Shown here: in pieces, positions 52,007 through 62,808 of the stretch | How positions within the stretch are numbered: position 1 is the stretch's first letter | Layout: every line of letters starts with the position of its first letter | Source of the DNA: Rhizobium sp. 32-5/1 | GTDB lineage: Bacteria; Pseudomonadota; Alphaproteobacteria; Rhizobiales; Rhizobiaceae | Length of the DNA stretch: 64,000 nt | Assembly: GCF_029537235.1 (NCBI RefSeq) | Contig: NZ_CP120638.1 | Coordinates: 2,916,501-2,980,500, forward strand | Reading direction: 5' to 3' | Program-made: the position numbers and the translations under genes | Notes under the pieces: model-generated | Database searches by the model: none | Seen by the model: the letters and a program-made list of their open reading frames with translations, nothing else | Told to the model about the DNA's origin: nothing

Positions 52007-52020
52007 ATACCGTTCGGTAT
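52007..52020. promoter_or_regulatory. Candidate TetR operator in the efflux/tetR promoter region
   Basis: ATACCGTTCGGTAT is a perfect 14-bp palindrome midway between the divergent pump and TetR genes. A half-site (ATACCG) recurs at 52061-52066. This is the expected place for a TetR/AcrR repressor site. Confidence 0.65.
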
Positions 52021-52094
52021 ACAAATAGTCGTGGGGGTGTATTGTTGTCAATGGAATTTTATACCGATAAGTACAAAATCGGGGGATGTGAGAA

Positions 52095-52676
52095 ATGGGA
52101 CGGCCCAGAGAGTTCGATGTCGATGATGCATTGCAGACGGCGATGGAGCTGTTCTGGCGAAAAGGCTACGAGGGCACGTCTCTGACGGATCTGACCGAGG
52201 GCATGGGGATTACCCGCCCTAGCCTCTACGGCTTCTTCGGAAACAAGGAAGAACTGTTCCTCAAGGCGCTGGACCGCTACGAGCAAAAACAGATGGTGTT
52301 TTTTCGCGAGGCTCTCGAAGAACCCAAGGCGCGGACTGTAGCGGAACGTGTTCTGAAGGGTTACGCCGACATGCAGACGGCGGAATGTAGCCCCAATGGC
52401 TGTCTCGGCATCAACGGCGCGCTGGCTTGCAGCGAGGCCGCTGCAGAAATTCAGAAATGCCTGATCGAAGGCCGGCGTCGTGTCGAACACGCGCTTGCGG
52501 AGCGATTTGAGCGTGCTGTCCAAGAGGGAGATTTCCCGGACGGCTGTTCACCAACGGACCTTGCCCGATATATCATGACGGTGACGCAGGGCACGGCGGT
52601 CCAGGCGGCATCTGGAGCCGATCGCGCCGCTCTGTACAAGGTCATTGACATGGCGCTGCAGTGCTGGCCGAAATAG
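52095..52676 (+). CDS. TetR/AcrR-family transcriptional regulator
   Basis: Repressor of 193 residues. The N-terminal HTH is GYEGTSLTDLTEGMGITRPSLYGFFGNKEELF; the ligand domain contains a Cys-rich patch (ECSPNGCLGINGALAC). It is divergent from the RND pump operon with a palindromic operator between them, so it is the probable local repressor of the pump. Confidence 0.92.
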   Translation: MGRPREFDVDDALQTAMELFWRKGYEGTSLTDLTEGMGITRPSLYGFFGNKEELFLKALDRYEQKQMVFFREALEEPKARTVAERVLKGYADMQTAECSPNGCLGINGALACSEAAAEIQKCLIEGRRRVEHALAERFERAVQEGDFPDGCSPTDLARYIMTVTQGTAVQAASGADRAALYKVIDMALQCWPK

Positions 52677-52821
52677 GATTTCCTGTTCGCTCTCCATTAT
52701 CGACCGGCCGGACCCATTGTCTGGCGGATTTCGCAGTGTCATACCGCTGATCATGCGGAGATGTTGCGGCATGCGTTCTGCCCCGGAACACCGTTTGTTG
52801 CGTTGATTTCGGAGGATGAAC

Positions 52822-54315
52822 GTGCGGCATTCCATCACTCTTGACGACGGTCTTGGCTGGCGCGGTGTCGCAGCCGTGGCCAATGGTGCGCCACTCGATA
52901 TCAGCGATGCCGCGTGGTCGCGCATCGGGATGGCGAGCCGGATCGTCTCGGCGATCGTGGAGAGCGGTGTCCGTGCCTATGGTGTCAACACTGGCGTTGG
53001 TGCTCTTGCCGATACCGTCGTCGATCGCCCTTCGCAGAGCCGCCTGTCCCGCAACATCGTGCTGAGCCATGCCTGCGGCGTCGGACCGCTTCTCGATGCA
53101 CGTGCAGTCCGGGCAATCATGGCGGCACAGATTGCCAATTTTGCCCATGGGCATTCCGGCGTCCGCCCCGCCGTCGTGTCCGGATTGCAGATGTTTCTCA
53201 ATGGCGGCTGCATTCCGGATGTGCCCTCGAAGGGGTCGGCAGGATACCTGACGCACAACGCCCACATAGCTCTGGTGCTGATCGGCGAGGGCAAGGCGCG
53301 CCTGAACGGAAAGCCGGTCTCGGCTGCGGATGCCTTGACCACGCTGGGGGTCGCGCCCCTGGTGCTTCAGGCGAAGGAAGGCCTGAGCCTCGTCAACGGC
53401 ACTGCCTGCGCAACCGGGCTTGCGGCTGTGGCACTGGACAGGGCCGCCCGTTTGCTCGACTGGGCGGATGCCATCGCCGCCGTCACACTCGAGGCGCTCG
53501 GGTGTCAGATGACGGCCTTCGACGAAACCGTGCTGGCCCTTCGTCCATCGAAGGGCATCCAATATGTCGGGGCGTCCCTGCGGGCGCGGCTGGCTGGAAG
53601 CGGCCTGCTCGAGGCAGCCGTCGGCGCACGCACGCAGGATGCGCTCAGCCTTCGGGCAATCCCGCATGCCCATGGTGCGGCACGCGACGTTTTCGACCGC
53701 GTCGCACAGGTGGTCGATCAGGAGCTGGCTTCCGTAACGGACAACCCGGCGGTCTCCGGAACGCCGGATGCGCCTGTTGTCTCGTCGCAGGCGCATGCCG
53801 TCGCCTCGGCGATGGCGCAGGCGCTCGATAGCCTGACAATTGCATTGGCTCAGATCGCGGCGATGAGCGAGCGCCGCATCGATCGCCTCGTCAATCCGCT
53901 TGTGAGCGGTCTACCGGCATTCCTGGCCGTCGATCCAGGTGCGGGCTCCGGCTTCATGATTGCGCAATACACGGCGGCGGCTCTGAGTGCCGAAAATCGA
54001 CGGCTGGGCATGCCGGCCAGCCTCGACGGAGGCGTGACGTCGGCCCTGCAGGAGGATTTCCTCAGCCACCCGACCGCAGCGGCCAACAAGCTGCTGGCCC
54101 TTCTCGACAATGCGGAGCAGATAATCGCCATCGAATTGGCGGCAGGCGTACAGGCGCACGATATGCTGGCGGGCAGGGGCCGACGTGCTGACGGTACGGA
54201 TCATGTCTATCGCAAAGTCCGGGCGCTGGTGCCGACCTATGCCGATGACCGGCCATTGGGTGGCGACCTCGAACGGGTGCGGGATATGATGATCGATGCG
54301 CCGCCGCCTGTGTGA
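52822..54315 (+). CDS. Histidine/aromatic ammonia-lyase homologue lacking the MIO triad
   Basis: About 497 residues, clearly of the HAL/PAL family: AYGVNTGVGALAD (catalytic Tyr region), LVNGTACATGLAA (Asn region), LASVTDNPAV, and SQAHAVASAMAQALD. Where canonical enzymes have [14 protein letters not shown], this protein reads GSAG-YLTHNAH. The three residues that cyclise to the MIO cofactor are deleted without a frameshift. It may therefore lack lyase activity or use different chemistry. GGAGG at 52811-52815 abuts an ATG at 52816, so the GTG at 52822 (six bases after) is the likelier start. It is convergent with hutD. Confidence 0.85.
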   Translation: MRHSITLDDGLGWRGVAAVANGAPLDISDAAWSRIGMASRIVSAIVESGVRAYGVNTGVGALADTVVDRPSQSRLSRNIVLSHACGVGPLLDARAVRAIMAAQIANFAHGHSGVRPAVVSGLQMFLNGGCIPDVPSKGSAGYLTHNAHIALVLIGEGKARLNGKPVSAADALTTLGVAPLVLQAKEGLSLVNGTACATGLAAVALDRAARLLDWADAIAAVTLEALGCQMTAFDETVLALRPSKGIQYVGASLRARLAGSGLLEAAVGARTQDALSLRAIPHAHGAARDVFDRVAQVVDQELASVTDNPAVSGTPDAPVVSSQAHAVASAMAQALDSLTIALAQIAAMSERRIDRLVNPLVSGLPAFLAVDPGAGSGFMIAQYTAAALSAENRRLGMPASLDGGVTSALQEDFLSHPTAAANKLLALLDNAEQIIAIELAAGVQAHDMLAGRGRRADGTDHVYRKVRALVPTYADDRPLGGDLERVRDMMIDAPPPV

Positions 54316-54337
54316 CGGCAGGCGTTCTGATCTGGCC

Positions 54338-54933
54338 TCAGGCTGCAGCCAATCGAATGATGCAGATCTCCGCCGGCGCCTGCGCGAGGAGTTCCGTGCT
54401 GCCGATTATCACGGCACAATCCAGCCTGTCGAGCGAGATGGGTTCGCCCGCGTCGCGTCCAATCGTGAGGGTGAAAGCGCAAGCACCAGCAGGGTATCTC
54501 CGCTGCTCTCAATATCGAAGGTGCCCTCGATGCGCCGCCGTTCGACCCGGTGTGCCCAGCGTCCGCGACGGGTCATTATATTGAGGTCGGTGATCGGGCC
54601 GGAGACTAGCCTTGCCGTGGTCGCAACATCCGCCGGAAAGGGCAGGGGTGACGACGTCGGGGTGAGGCAGACAGGCGGCTCGCCGCCGACAGCCAGTTCC
54701 ATGCCCTCGCCTTCGAGAACAATCAAGGTCCGGTCGATGCCGGGAAAGGCCGAGAATGGCCCGTCCGTCGAAACGACCGCCATGCTGATCCGCCAGTCGA
54801 AACCACTGAGATCGCCGTCTTCCGGAAACACGGCGATTTCAGTCGTGAAACCGCCGCCATTCTTCCACGGCATGACCCGGTAGTCCGGCTGGCGCAGGAT
54901 ACGGATCAGTGCGTCCGTTTCGAGACCTGCCAC
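54338..54933 (-). CDS. hutD: HutD family protein (frameshifted)
   Basis: Cupin-fold protein of the histidine-use locus, about 198 residues; HutD proteins are thought to tune hut expression, but their biochemistry is not settled. The N-terminal ILRQPDYRVMPWKNGGGFTTEIAVFPE and the FDWRISMAVVSTDGPFSAFPGIDR block are diagnostic. A break near 54469-54476 (repair gives LVLALFTLTIGRDAGE) leads to an end at 54338. The start is the GTG at 54933, one base after the hutU stop. Confidence 0.87.
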
Positions 54934-54934
54934 C

Positions 54935-56608
54935 TCAGTTGCCCAATATGCCCGGCAGCCGCAGGCCCTTTTCCTTGGCGCAATCGATGGCGATGTCGTA
55001 GCCTGCGTCGGCATGGCGCATGACGCCGGTCGCGGGGTCGTTCCAGAGCACGCGGTCCAGGCGACGGGCTGCATCGTCCGTGCCATCGGCGCAGATGACG
55101 ACGCCGGAGTGTTGGCTGAAGCCCATGCCGACGCCGCCGCCGTGGTGCAGCGAGACCCAGGTCGCGCCCGATGCGGTGTTGAGCAGCGCGTTGAGCAGTG
55201 GCCAGTCGGATACCGCATCCGACCCGTCCTTCATCGCTTCCGTCTCGCGGTTCGGCGAGGCGACGGAACCGCTATCCAGATGGTCGCGGCCGATGACGAC
55301 CGGCGCACTCAATTCGCCGGTCCTGACCATCTCGTTGAAGGCGAGACCGAGCCGGTGACGGTCACCGAGGCCGACCCAGCAGATGCGTGCCGGCAGGCCC
55401 TGGAATGCGATGCGTTCGGCGGCCATGTCGAGCCAGTTGTGCAGGTGCTTGTTGCCGGGGGTCAGTTCCTTGACCTTGGCGTCGGTCTTGCGGATATCCT
55501 CCGGATCACCCGAAAGGGCAGCCCAGCGGAACGGGCCAATGCCGCGGCAGAACAGCGGGCGGATATAGGCCGGTACGAAGCCCGGGAAGGCGAAGGCGTT
55601 TTCAAGACCTTCGTCCTTGGCGACCTGGCGGATGTTGTTGCCGTAGTCGAAGGTCGGGATGCCCACGTCCTGGAAGGCGATCATCGCCTCGACATGCTCG
55701 CGCATCGAGGCGCGGGCGGCTTTCTCGACGGCCTTCGGATCGCTCTCGCGTTTTTCCTTCCACTCGGCCATCGTCCAGCCCTTGGGCAGGTAGCCATTGA
55801 TCGGGTCGTGTGCGGAGGTCTGGTCGGTGACCATGTCGGGACGGATGCCGCGGCGAACCATTTCCGGCAGGATGTCGGCGCAGTTGCCGAGCAGGCCGAC
55901 GGACTTGGCTTCGCCGGCGGCGGTCCAGCGCTCGATCATCTCCATCGCTTCATCGAGCGTTTCGGCACGCGCATCGACATAGCGGGTGCGCAGGCGGAAA
56001 TCGATCGAGTCGGGATTGCATTCGACGGCGAGGCAGCAGGCGCCGGCCATGACAGCTGCAAGCGGCTGGGCGCCGCCCATGCCGCCGAGACCGCCGGTCA
56101 GGACCCACTTGCCGGTGAGGTCGCCGTTATAGTGCTGGCGGCCCGCCTCGACAAAGGTTTCGTAGGTGCCCTGCACGATGCCTTGGCTGCCGATATAGAT
56201 CCACGAGCCGGCGGTCATTTGGCCGTACATGGCGAGACCCTTCTTATCCAGCTCGTTGAAATGATCCCAGGTCGCCCAATGCGGCACGAGATTGGAATTG
56301 GCAATCAGGACGCGCGGTGCATCCTTGTGGGTGCGGAACACGCCGACCGGCTTGCCCGACTGGACCATCAGCGTCTCGTCTTCGTTGAGATCGCGCAGCG
56401 TCTCGACGATCTTGTCGAAGTCCGCCCAGGTGCGAGCGGCGCGGCCGATGCCGCCGTAGACGACCAATTCATGCGGGTTCTCGGCCACTTCCGGATCGAG
56501 ATTGTTCATCAGCATGCGAAGCGGCGCTTCGGTCATCCAGGATTTTGCGGTGAGTTCGGCGCCGCGGGCGGCGCGCACGTCGCGGATATTATGACGAGGA
56601 TTGGTCAT
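54935..56608 (-). CDS. hutU: Urocanate hydratase
   Basis: Second enzyme of histidine breakdown (urocanate to imidazolonepropionate), NAD-dependent, cytosolic; 557 residues, full family length. Conserved stretches include [33 protein letters not shown], the active-site Cys region [12 protein letters not shown] and [13 protein letters not shown]. Intact. Its start overlaps hutG by ATGA, within hutI-H-G-U-D. Confidence 0.97.
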   Translation of the reverse strand: MTNPRHNIRDVRAARGAELTAKSWMTEAPLRMLMNNLDPEVAENPHELVVYGGIGRAARTWADFDKIVETLRDLNEDETLMVQSGKPVGVFRTHKDAPRVLIANSNLVPHWATWDHFNELDKKGLAMYGQMTAGSWIYIGSQGIVQGTYETFVEAGRQHYNGDLTGKWVLTGGLGGMGGAQPLAAVMAGACCLAVECNPDSIDFRLRTRYVDARAETLDEAMEMIERWTAAGEAKSVGLLGNCADILPEMVRRGIRPDMVTDQTSAHDPINGYLPKGWTMAEWKEKRESDPKAVEKAARASMREHVEAMIAFQDVGIPTFDYGNNIRQVAKDEGLENAFAFPGFVPAYIRPLFCRGIGPFRWAALSGDPEDIRKTDAKVKELTPGNKHLHNWLDMAAERIAFQGLPARICWVGLGDRHRLGLAFNEMVRTGELSAPVVIGRDHLDSGSVASPNRETEAMKDGSDAVSDWPLLNALLNTASGATWVSLHHGGGVGMGFSQHSGVVICADGTDDAARRLDRVLWNDPATGVMRHADAGYDIAIDCAKEKGLRLPGILGN

Positions 56609-57423
56609 TTGGTTCCCCTTTTCGTGTGTGCCAATGTCAGCGCAGAGGATTCAATGCGCGTGAGAATGTCTTTGAGATGAATGCGAAGCCTTGTCGCCTT
56701 GGCTTCGTCGTAGGCGAAAGGCGGCGTCTCGGTGGTCAGGTGCGTGGACTGCGCCAGTTCCATCTGTATGGCGTGAACGCCGGCTTCCGGCTTGCCGTAG
56801 TGACGCGTTGTCCAGCCACCCTTGAAGCGGCCATTGAGGATGCTGGTGTAGCCTTCGACTTTGGAAGCTACGTCGAAGGTTGCTGTTTCGATCACCGGAT
56901 CGCAGGTCTGGCCGCTATCGGTGCCGATGTTGAAATCCGGCAACTTGCCCTCGAACAGGAACGGGATGTGCGAGCGGATCGAGTGGCAGTCGTAGAGGAC
57001 CGCAATGCCGTGGATTGCCTTCACCCGCTCGATTTCCGCCGCCAAGGCCGCATGATAAGGCGCGTGAAAGTCGGCAAGCCGAGTGGTGATATCGCCCTCG
57101 GTTGGCTCCTCGCCAGTCTTCCAGATAGCCACACCGTCGAAATCGGTGCCGGGAATGAGCCCGGTCGTGTTCTGGCCGGGGTAGAGGCTAACACCCACCG
57201 GGTCGCGATTGGCATCGATGACGTAGCGATGGAATGTGGCTCGGACCGTTGTCACCTCCGGCAGCAAACCATCATAGAGATGATGGATATGCCAGTCGGT
57301 GTCGGCGAGGATGCGGCCATTGTCGTTCAGCCGCTCCCAGATCGCCGGCGGAATATCGGTGCCGGTGTGGGGAAAGCCGAGGATGACGGGGGATGAGCCC
57401 TGTCTGGTTTCGAAGACGGTCAT
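56605..57423 (-). CDS. hutG: N-formylglutamate amidohydrolase
   Basis: Releases formate and glutamate from N-formylglutamate, the last step of the five-step hut route; 272 residues. Typical segments are [32 protein letters not shown] and [17 protein letters not shown] ([17 protein letters not shown]). Its ATG directly follows the hutH stop. Its presence together with hutF shows that the HutFG branch is used. Confidence 0.95.
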   Translation of the reverse strand: MTVFETRQGSSPVILGFPHTGTDIPPAIWERLNDNGRILADTDWHIHHLYDGLLPEVTTVRATFHRYVIDANRDPVGVSLYPGQNTTGLIPGTDFDGVAIWKTGEEPTEGDITTRLADFHAPYHAALAAEIERVKAIHGIAVLYDCHSIRSHIPFLFEGKLPDFNIGTDSGQTCDPVIETATFDVASKVEGYTSILNGRFKGGWTTRHYGKPEAGVHAIQMELAQSTHLTTETPPFAYDEAKATRLRIHLKDILTRIESSALTLAHTKRGTK

Positions 57424-58958
57424 TCAAGCCTCCAACACCGGCAGGATGCCTGCGGAAACCGCGGCATTCAGCCCTCCTGAGCCGACAAGGTCACTGGCTG
57501 CCTTCAGGTCGTTGGCCATGTAGCGATCGACTTCCAGCGTCGGCACAACCTTTCGGATCGCGGCGATGGCTTTGTTCAGTTCCGGGCTGGTGGTCAGCGG
57601 ACTGCGGAAGTCGATGCCTTGGGCGGCCGTCAGTGCCTCGATGCCGATGATTGCAAAAAGATTGTCGGTCATCTGCAGCAGGCGGCGGGCCCCATGGCAG
57701 GCCATGGAGACATGGTCTTCCTGGTTGGCGGAGGTGGGGGTGGAATCGACCGAGGCCGGATGCGACATCTGCTTGTTTTCGGACATCAGCGCGGCAGAAG
57801 TGACTTCGGCGATCATCAGGCCCGAGTTGAGGCCGGGCGTCTTGGCGAGGAATGCCGGCAGGCCGTAGGAGAGGGCCGGATCGACCAGCAGAGCGATGCG
57901 GCGCTGCGAGATCGCGCCGATCTCGCAGACCGCAAGCGCAATCTGGTCGGCGGCGAAGGCCACCGGCTCGGCGTGGAAATTACCGCCAGAAACAACGGAA
58001 TTGTCCGAGAGAACAAGCGGATTGTCTGTCACCGCATTGGCCTCGATTTCGAGCGTGCGAGCAACCGAGCGCAACAGATCGAGGCAGGCGCCATCGACTT
58101 GCGGCTGGCAGCGGATGCAGTAGGGATCCTGAACCCGTTCGTCGCCTTCGATATGGCTTTCGCGGATCACCGAGCCCTTGAGCAGGCCGCGCAGCGCAGC
58201 GGCAGCGTCGATCTGGCCCTTGTGGCCGCGCAGCGTGTGGATATCCGGATGGAACGGTGCCGAGGAGCCCATGGCGGCGTCGGTCGAAAGCGCGCCGGTG
58301 ATCAGTGCGGACTGCGCGGCGCGATGGGTACGGAAGAGGCCGGCAAGTGCCAGAGCGGTGGAGACCTGCGTACCGTTGATCAGCGCCAGACCTTCCTTGG
58401 CGGCAAGCACGACCGGGGTGAGGCCGGCACGTTCCAGAGCGGTGCGGCCGGCAAGCTGTTCGCCGTTGAAGAAGGCTTCGCCTTCACCCATCATCACCGC
58501 TGCCATATGGGCCAGCGGTGCCAGATCGCCGGAGGCGCCGACGGAGCCCTTTTCCGGGATGACTGGGATGACGCCTTTTTCGAGCATGCCCTCGATCAGA
58601 CGCACCAGTTCGATGCGCGTGCCGGACGCGCCGCGGCCAAGCGAAACCAGCTTCAGCGCCATGATCAGGCGGACGATGTTTTCAGCAAGCGGCTGGCCGA
58701 CGCCGCAGCAATGGGAGAGGATCAGGTTGCGCTGCAGGGTGGCGACGTCGGCGGCATCGATCCTGATGCTCGCCAGTTTGCCGAAGCCGGTATTGATGCC
58801 ATAGACCGGGGCATCGCCGGCGGCGATCTCGGCGATGCGTGCGGCTGCCTTTTCGATGCCTTTGTCAAAAGAGGGTCAAGCCGGGCGGGCTCGCCGGTCC
58901 AGTAGATGGCCTCAAGGGTCGAAAGCGCGACAGAGCCCGGCTGAAGAATAAGGGTCAT
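57424..58958 (-). CDS. hutH: Histidine ammonia-lyase (frameshifted)
   Basis: First step of histidine use (histidine to urocanate plus ammonia), about 511 residues. The MIO motif is intact: [14 protein letters not shown]. The N-terminal piece ([20 protein letters not shown]) is in another frame; restoring one base near 58859-58860 gives [19 protein letters not shown], which leads into [20 protein letters not shown] precedes the ATG. It is a useful local comparison for the MIO-less homologue at 52822. Confidence 0.94.
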
Positions 58959-59007
58959 TGCGAAGTCCTCACCAATGCGCGGAGCCAGGCTCACGCGTCT
59001 TTCAATG

Positions 59008-60258
59008 TCATTGTCCGTTGCGAACGCGGGCATGCAGCGGGTTGAAGCCCATGCGGTAGACGAGTTCAGCGGGCCGCTCGATGTTCCAGATGGCGAAATC
59101 GGCCCATTTGCCAGGTTCCAGCGTCCCCACCTCGTCGACGAGGCCGAGCGCCCGCGCCGCTTCCCGGGTTACGCCGGCAATACATTCGGTCACCGTCATG
59201 CCGAACAGGGTGGCGGCCATGTTCATGGTCAGAAGCAGCGAGGTCAGTGGCGAGGTGCCCGGATTGCTGTCGGTGGCAATCGCCATGGCAACGCCGGCCT
59301 TGCGGAAGAGATCGATCGGCGGCTTCTTGGTTTCGCGGATGAAATAGAAGGCGCCGGGCAGGATGACGGCGACAGTACCGCTTTTCGCCATCGCCTGCGC
59401 GCCTGCTTCATCGGTATATTCGAGGTGATCCGCCGAGAGCGCCCCGTATTCGGCGGCCAGCGCTGCTCCGTGCAGATTGGAGAGTTGGTCGGCATGCAGC
59501 TTGACCGGCAGGCCATGGGCTTTCGCGGCATCGAACACCAGCCGCATTTCATCGGTGGAAAAAGCAATACCTTCGCAGAAACCGTCGACAGCATCGGCGA
59601 GGCCCTCAGCCGCGATGGCGGGCAGCATTTCGCCCACGACTTTCGCGACGTAACCGGCCTGATTGCCCTTGAACTCCGGCGGCAGGGCATGGGCGCCAAG
59701 GAAGGTCGTGCGGATGGCAACGTCGCGTTCTTCGCCCAGTCGGCGCGCGGCGCGCAGGGTCTTTGCCTCGTTTTCGAGATCAAGGCCGTAGCCGGATTTG
59801 ACTTCGATGGTGGTGACGCCCTCGGCCATCAGCGCGTCGAGCCGGGGAAGGGTCTGCCGCACAAGCTCGTCTTCACTGGCTTCGCGCAACGATCGGACGG
59901 AGGAAACGATGCCGCCGCCGGCACGGGCGACCTCCTCATAGGTGGCGCCGGAAAGCCGCATCTCGAATTCGTTGGAGCGGTCTCCGGCATGGACCAGATG
60001 CGTGTGGCAGTCGATCAGGCCCGGCGTGATCCAGCGGCCTTGGCAGTCGATGAGCTCTCCGGCATCGTCGATGGAGAAGGGTAATCCGGCTTCGCTTCCG
60101 GCGTAAAGAATGCGACTGTCCTGTACGGCGATCACGCCGTCTTCGACAAGGCCGAGGCCGGGTAGCGCAGGGTTCAGGGTCGCAAGCCGCGCGTTCCGCC
60201 AGAGGCGATCGCAGGCAGCCGGGCGGGCGCTGCCGGGTTTCGATTTTATGGAAGACAT
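59008..60258 (-). CDS. hutI: Imidazolonepropionase
   Basis: Metal-dependent hydrolase that opens imidazolonepropionate to formiminoglutamate; 416 residues. The HxH metal motif is in [19 protein letters not shown], with later metal-site regions [12 protein letters not shown] and [11 protein letters not shown]. The start at 60258 (MSSIKSKPG) has AAAGGCGAG upstream. First gene of hutIHGUD, divergent from hutF with an operator-like repeat between. Confidence 0.95.
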   Translation of the reverse strand: MSSIKSKPGSARPAACDRLWRNARLATLNPALPGLGLVEDGVIAVQDSRILYAGSEAGLPFSIDDAGELIDCQGRWITPGLIDCHTHLVHAGDRSNEFEMRLSGATYEEVARAGGGIVSSVRSLREASEDELVRQTLPRLDALMAEGVTTIEVKSGYGLDLENEAKTLRAARRLGEERDVAIRTTFLGAHALPPEFKGNQAGYVAKVVGEMLPAIAAEGLADAVDGFCEGIAFSTDEMRLVFDAAKAHGLPVKLHADQLSNLHGAALAAEYGALSADHLEYTDEAGAQAMAKSGTVAVILPGAFYFIRETKKPPIDLFRKAGVAMAIATDSNPGTSPLTSLLLTMNMAATLFGMTVTECIAGVTREAARALGLVDEVGTLEPGKWADFAIWNIERPAELVYRMGFNPLHARVRNGQ

Positions 60259-60287
60259 CGATTTCTCGCCTTTCCTTTTCGTGCTAT

Positions 60288-60301
60288 TATGTATAGACAT
60301 A
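60288..60301. promoter_or_regulatory. Candidate HutC operator between hutI and hutF
   Basis: TATGT-ATAG-ACATA is an inverted repeat centred about 36 bases upstream of hutI and 65 upstream of hutF. It resembles the TGTATA-type palindromes bound by HutC repressors, and hutC is two genes away. One site could serve both divergent operons. Confidence 0.6.
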
Positions 60302-60358
60302 AAGAAAATGAGCGCAAGCGATTTTTTGGCGTGACGACAGTCAGGAAGGGATGAGGCC

Positions 60359-61702
60359 GTGACCAGCATTCATGTGAAATCGGCTCTGACGCCGGCGGGA
60401 TGGCAGAAGGATGTGCGGCTGACGATCAAGGGCGGCCAGATTGCCTCCGTCGAAACGGGCGTTGCGGCACAGGCGGATGACGAGCGGCATGACATCATCG
60501 TGCCAGGCATGCCGAACCTTCACAGCCACGCCTTCCAGCGCGGCATGGCCGGGCTTGCGGAGGTGCGCGGGCCGGGTGCCGACAGCTTCTGGAGCTGGCG
60601 CAATGTGATGTACAGGTTCGCGCTTTCGATGACGCCGGATCATGTCGAGGCCGTCGCCAGCCAGCTTTATATGGAAATGCTGGAAGCCGGATTTTCCCGT
60701 GTCGGCGAATTCCACTACCTGCATCATGACATTGACGGCCGGCCATATGCGGATATTGCCGAGATGGCGCAGCGGATCGCTGGTGCTGCCGCGCAGACCG
60801 GTATTGGCCTCACGCTTCTTCCTGTCTTCTATGCCCATTCGACCTTTGGCGGGGCGGAGCCCAATGATGGACAGCGTCGCTTCATCAATGATCCCCAAAG
60901 CTTTGCGCGCCTGCTCGAAGGCTGCCGTCGCGCCGCCAGCGATTTGCCGGGCGGAAATGTCGGCGTTGCGCCCCACAGCCTTCGGGCGGTGACGCCGGAC
61001 GAGCTTTCCGTCGTGGTGGCGATGGCGCGGGGTGGGCCGATCCATATTCACGTGGCCGAGCAGGTCAAGGAAGTCGAGGATTGCATCGCATGGTCCGGTG
61101 CAAGACCGGTCGAATGGCTGCTCGACAATGCCGGTATTAACGATCGCTGGTGCCTGATCCATGCAACCCACATGACCGACGATGAAACGCGCCGCATGGC
61201 ACAATCAGGTGCAGTCGCCGGTCTCTGCCCGATAACCGAGGCCAATCTCGGCGATGGCACGTTCAACGCCGTGGTTTTTGGCGAGGCAGGCGGCAAGTTC
61301 GGTATCGGCTCCGATTCCAACATCCTGATCGGCATTTCCGATGAGTTGCGCCAGCTTGAATATTCGCAACGTCTGCTGCACCGCTCGCGCAATGTTCTGA
61401 CGGCGCCAGGGCAATCGACCGGACGGGCGCTGTTTGATGGTGCCGTAGAAGGCGGAGGCAGGGCGCTCGGCTCGCAGGTCGGTCTCTCCGTTGGCCAGCC
61501 GGCCGATTTCGTGGGCCTGCGGCAGCCGGATATCGGCAGCTTGACGGACGACGCCGTGCTGGATTCCTGGCTGTTTGCCAATGGAACCAGGCCGGATTGC
61601 GTCTGGGTTGCCGGCATCAAGCAGGTCGAGAATGGACGTCACGCGAAGCGTTCCCAGATTACGTCCAGGTTTCGCGCCGTCATGCGTGCGCTTCTGGCTT
61701 GA
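60359..61702 (+). CDS. hutF: Formimidoylglutamate deiminase
   Basis: Amidohydrolase-superfamily enzyme converting formiminoglutamate to N-formylglutamate; 447 residues. The metal motif is [15 protein letters not shown], followed by [26 protein letters not shown] and [10 protein letters not shown]. It starts at a GTG (60359) behind GGAAGGG. Divergent from hutI and followed by hutC. Confidence 0.94.
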   Translation: MTSIHVKSALTPAGWQKDVRLTIKGGQIASVETGVAAQADDERHDIIVPGMPNLHSHAFQRGMAGLAEVRGPGADSFWSWRNVMYRFALSMTPDHVEAVASQLYMEMLEAGFSRVGEFHYLHHDIDGRPYADIAEMAQRIAGAAAQTGIGLTLLPVFYAHSTFGGAEPNDGQRRFINDPQSFARLLEGCRRAASDLPGGNVGVAPHSLRAVTPDELSVVVAMARGGPIHIHVAEQVKEVEDCIAWSGARPVEWLLDNAGINDRWCLIHATHMTDDETRRMAQSGAVAGLCPITEANLGDGTFNAVVFGEAGGKFGIGSDSNILIGISDELRQLEYSQRLLHRSRNVLTAPGQSTGRALFDGAVEGGGRALGSQVGLSVGQPADFVGLRQPDIGSLTDDAVLDSWLFANGTRPDCVWVAGIKQVENGRHAKRSQITSRFRAVMRALLA

Positions 61703-61784
61703 TCCATCGCGTTCCGGTAAGGGGTGTCGCTGATGGCAAGAACGATGATGGCCGAGGCATCGACCGGCTGATGGAAGTGGGACC

Positions 61785-62557
61785 GTGGTCAAATCGCGCA
61801 AGGATGCAGAGTTGGAAAGTGGAGGGGTTCCTGCCGATGGGCCGGGCGAGCTTTCGCTGCACCAGCGCATCCTCGGTGACATCGAAGATCGGATCCTGTC
61901 CGGTGAATGGCCCCCGGCTTTCGCATACCCTTCGAAGTCGATCTCGCCGAGCAGTATAATTGTTCGCGCATGACGGTGAACAAGGCGCTGACGCAGCTGG
62001 CAAAGACCGGGCTGATCGAGCGCCGGCGCAAGTCCGGCAGCTATGTGACGCAGCCGCAGGCACAGTCGGCGGTGCTGGAAATCCGCGATATCAAGCTTGA
62101 GGTTCAGTCCCTCGGTCTCGCCTATGATTACAGGCTGGTGGCGAAGAGCCGGCGGCGCAGCACGGCAGAGGATCGGCGGCGTCTGGGGCTGGAGGGTCCA
62201 ACCGCTGTGCTTGAGATAAATTGCATCCATCTTGCCGGCGGCCGGCCATTCTGCGTCGAGCAGCGTCTGATTAATCTGGCGGCCGTGCCGGATGCCGTAT
62301 CGGAAAGCTTCGAGGAATCGGCGCCGGGGCCGTGGCTGCTGAATCGGGTGCCCTGGAGTGCAGCGGAACACACGATCCGCGCTGTTGCAGCCGATGATAC
62401 GATTGCAGCGGCCCTGGGAATTGCCGTTGGAACGGCCTGTCTCACGGTCGAGCGGCGCACATGGAGCAACGGCGCCTATATCACCCATGTGCGGCTCATC
62501 TACCCCGGCGAGCGGCATGCGCTGGTAGCCAACTTCACGCCGTCTCAGCCGAAGTAA
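61785..62557 (+). CDS. hutC: Histidine utilisation repressor, GntR/HutC family (frameshifted)
   Basis: Urocanate-responsive repressor, about 257 residues. The N-terminal winged HTH runs across the break: LHQRILGDIEDRILSGEWPPGFRIPFEVDL, then CSRMTVNKALTQLAKTGLIERR; the UTRA effector domain follows. One base is missing in CCCCCGG at 61911-61917. The start is the GTG at 61785, 82 bases after hutF. Expected to repress hutIHGUD and hutF through the site at 60288-60301. Confidence 0.9.
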
Positions 62558-62579
62558 CGCGAGCCGGAATGAAGGCGAC

Positions 62580-62604
62580 CAAGTGGCGGGGATCCCGCCA
62601 CTTG
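62580..62604. terminator. Bidirectional hairpin between hutC and the small-protein gene
   Basis: Perfect 11-bp arms (62580-62590 with 62594-62604) around a 3-base centre lie between two convergent genes. GC-rich, likely a shared terminator. Confidence 0.7.
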
Positions 62605-62621
62605 CCGGTGTCGGACAGCCG

Positions 62622-62762
62622 TTATTTCTTGGGCTTTGCGCCGGAAAGCTTGGGGACTTCCTTGTTCAGCGTCGCGGCGAACGGCGCTGCAGCCTTGACG
62701 GCTTCCTTGTCCTTTTTCGGCTTTCTGACTTCCTTGTTGCTCTTTGCTTGCCCCTTGGCCAT
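62622..62762 (-). CDS. Small basic conserved protein
   Basis: A 46-residue Lys/Ala-rich protein: MAKGQAKSNKEVRKPKKDK, ending SGAKPKK. No domain is recognised; small Lys-rich proteins of this kind are common in Rhizobiales genomes. The ATG at 62762 and the terminator-like hairpin after its stop support it being a real gene. Possibly nucleic-acid binding because of the charge; that is inference. Confidence 0.65.
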   Translation of the reverse strand: MAKGQAKSNKEVRKPKKDKEAVKAAAPFAATLNKEVPKLSGAKPKK

Positions 62763-62808
62763 GGTCGTGTCCTTCCTCAGTGGATGATCGGGGTGGTGCT
62801 TATAATAC

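Noticed and set aside
55013..56680. Plus-strand 555-codon frame opposite hutU
   Set aside because: Shadow of urocanate hydratase, which is intact and unmistakable on the minus strand.
57619..60084. Plus-strand frames of 369-428 codons opposite hutH and hutI
   Set aside because: Shadows of the histidine-pathway genes; no start signals or domains.
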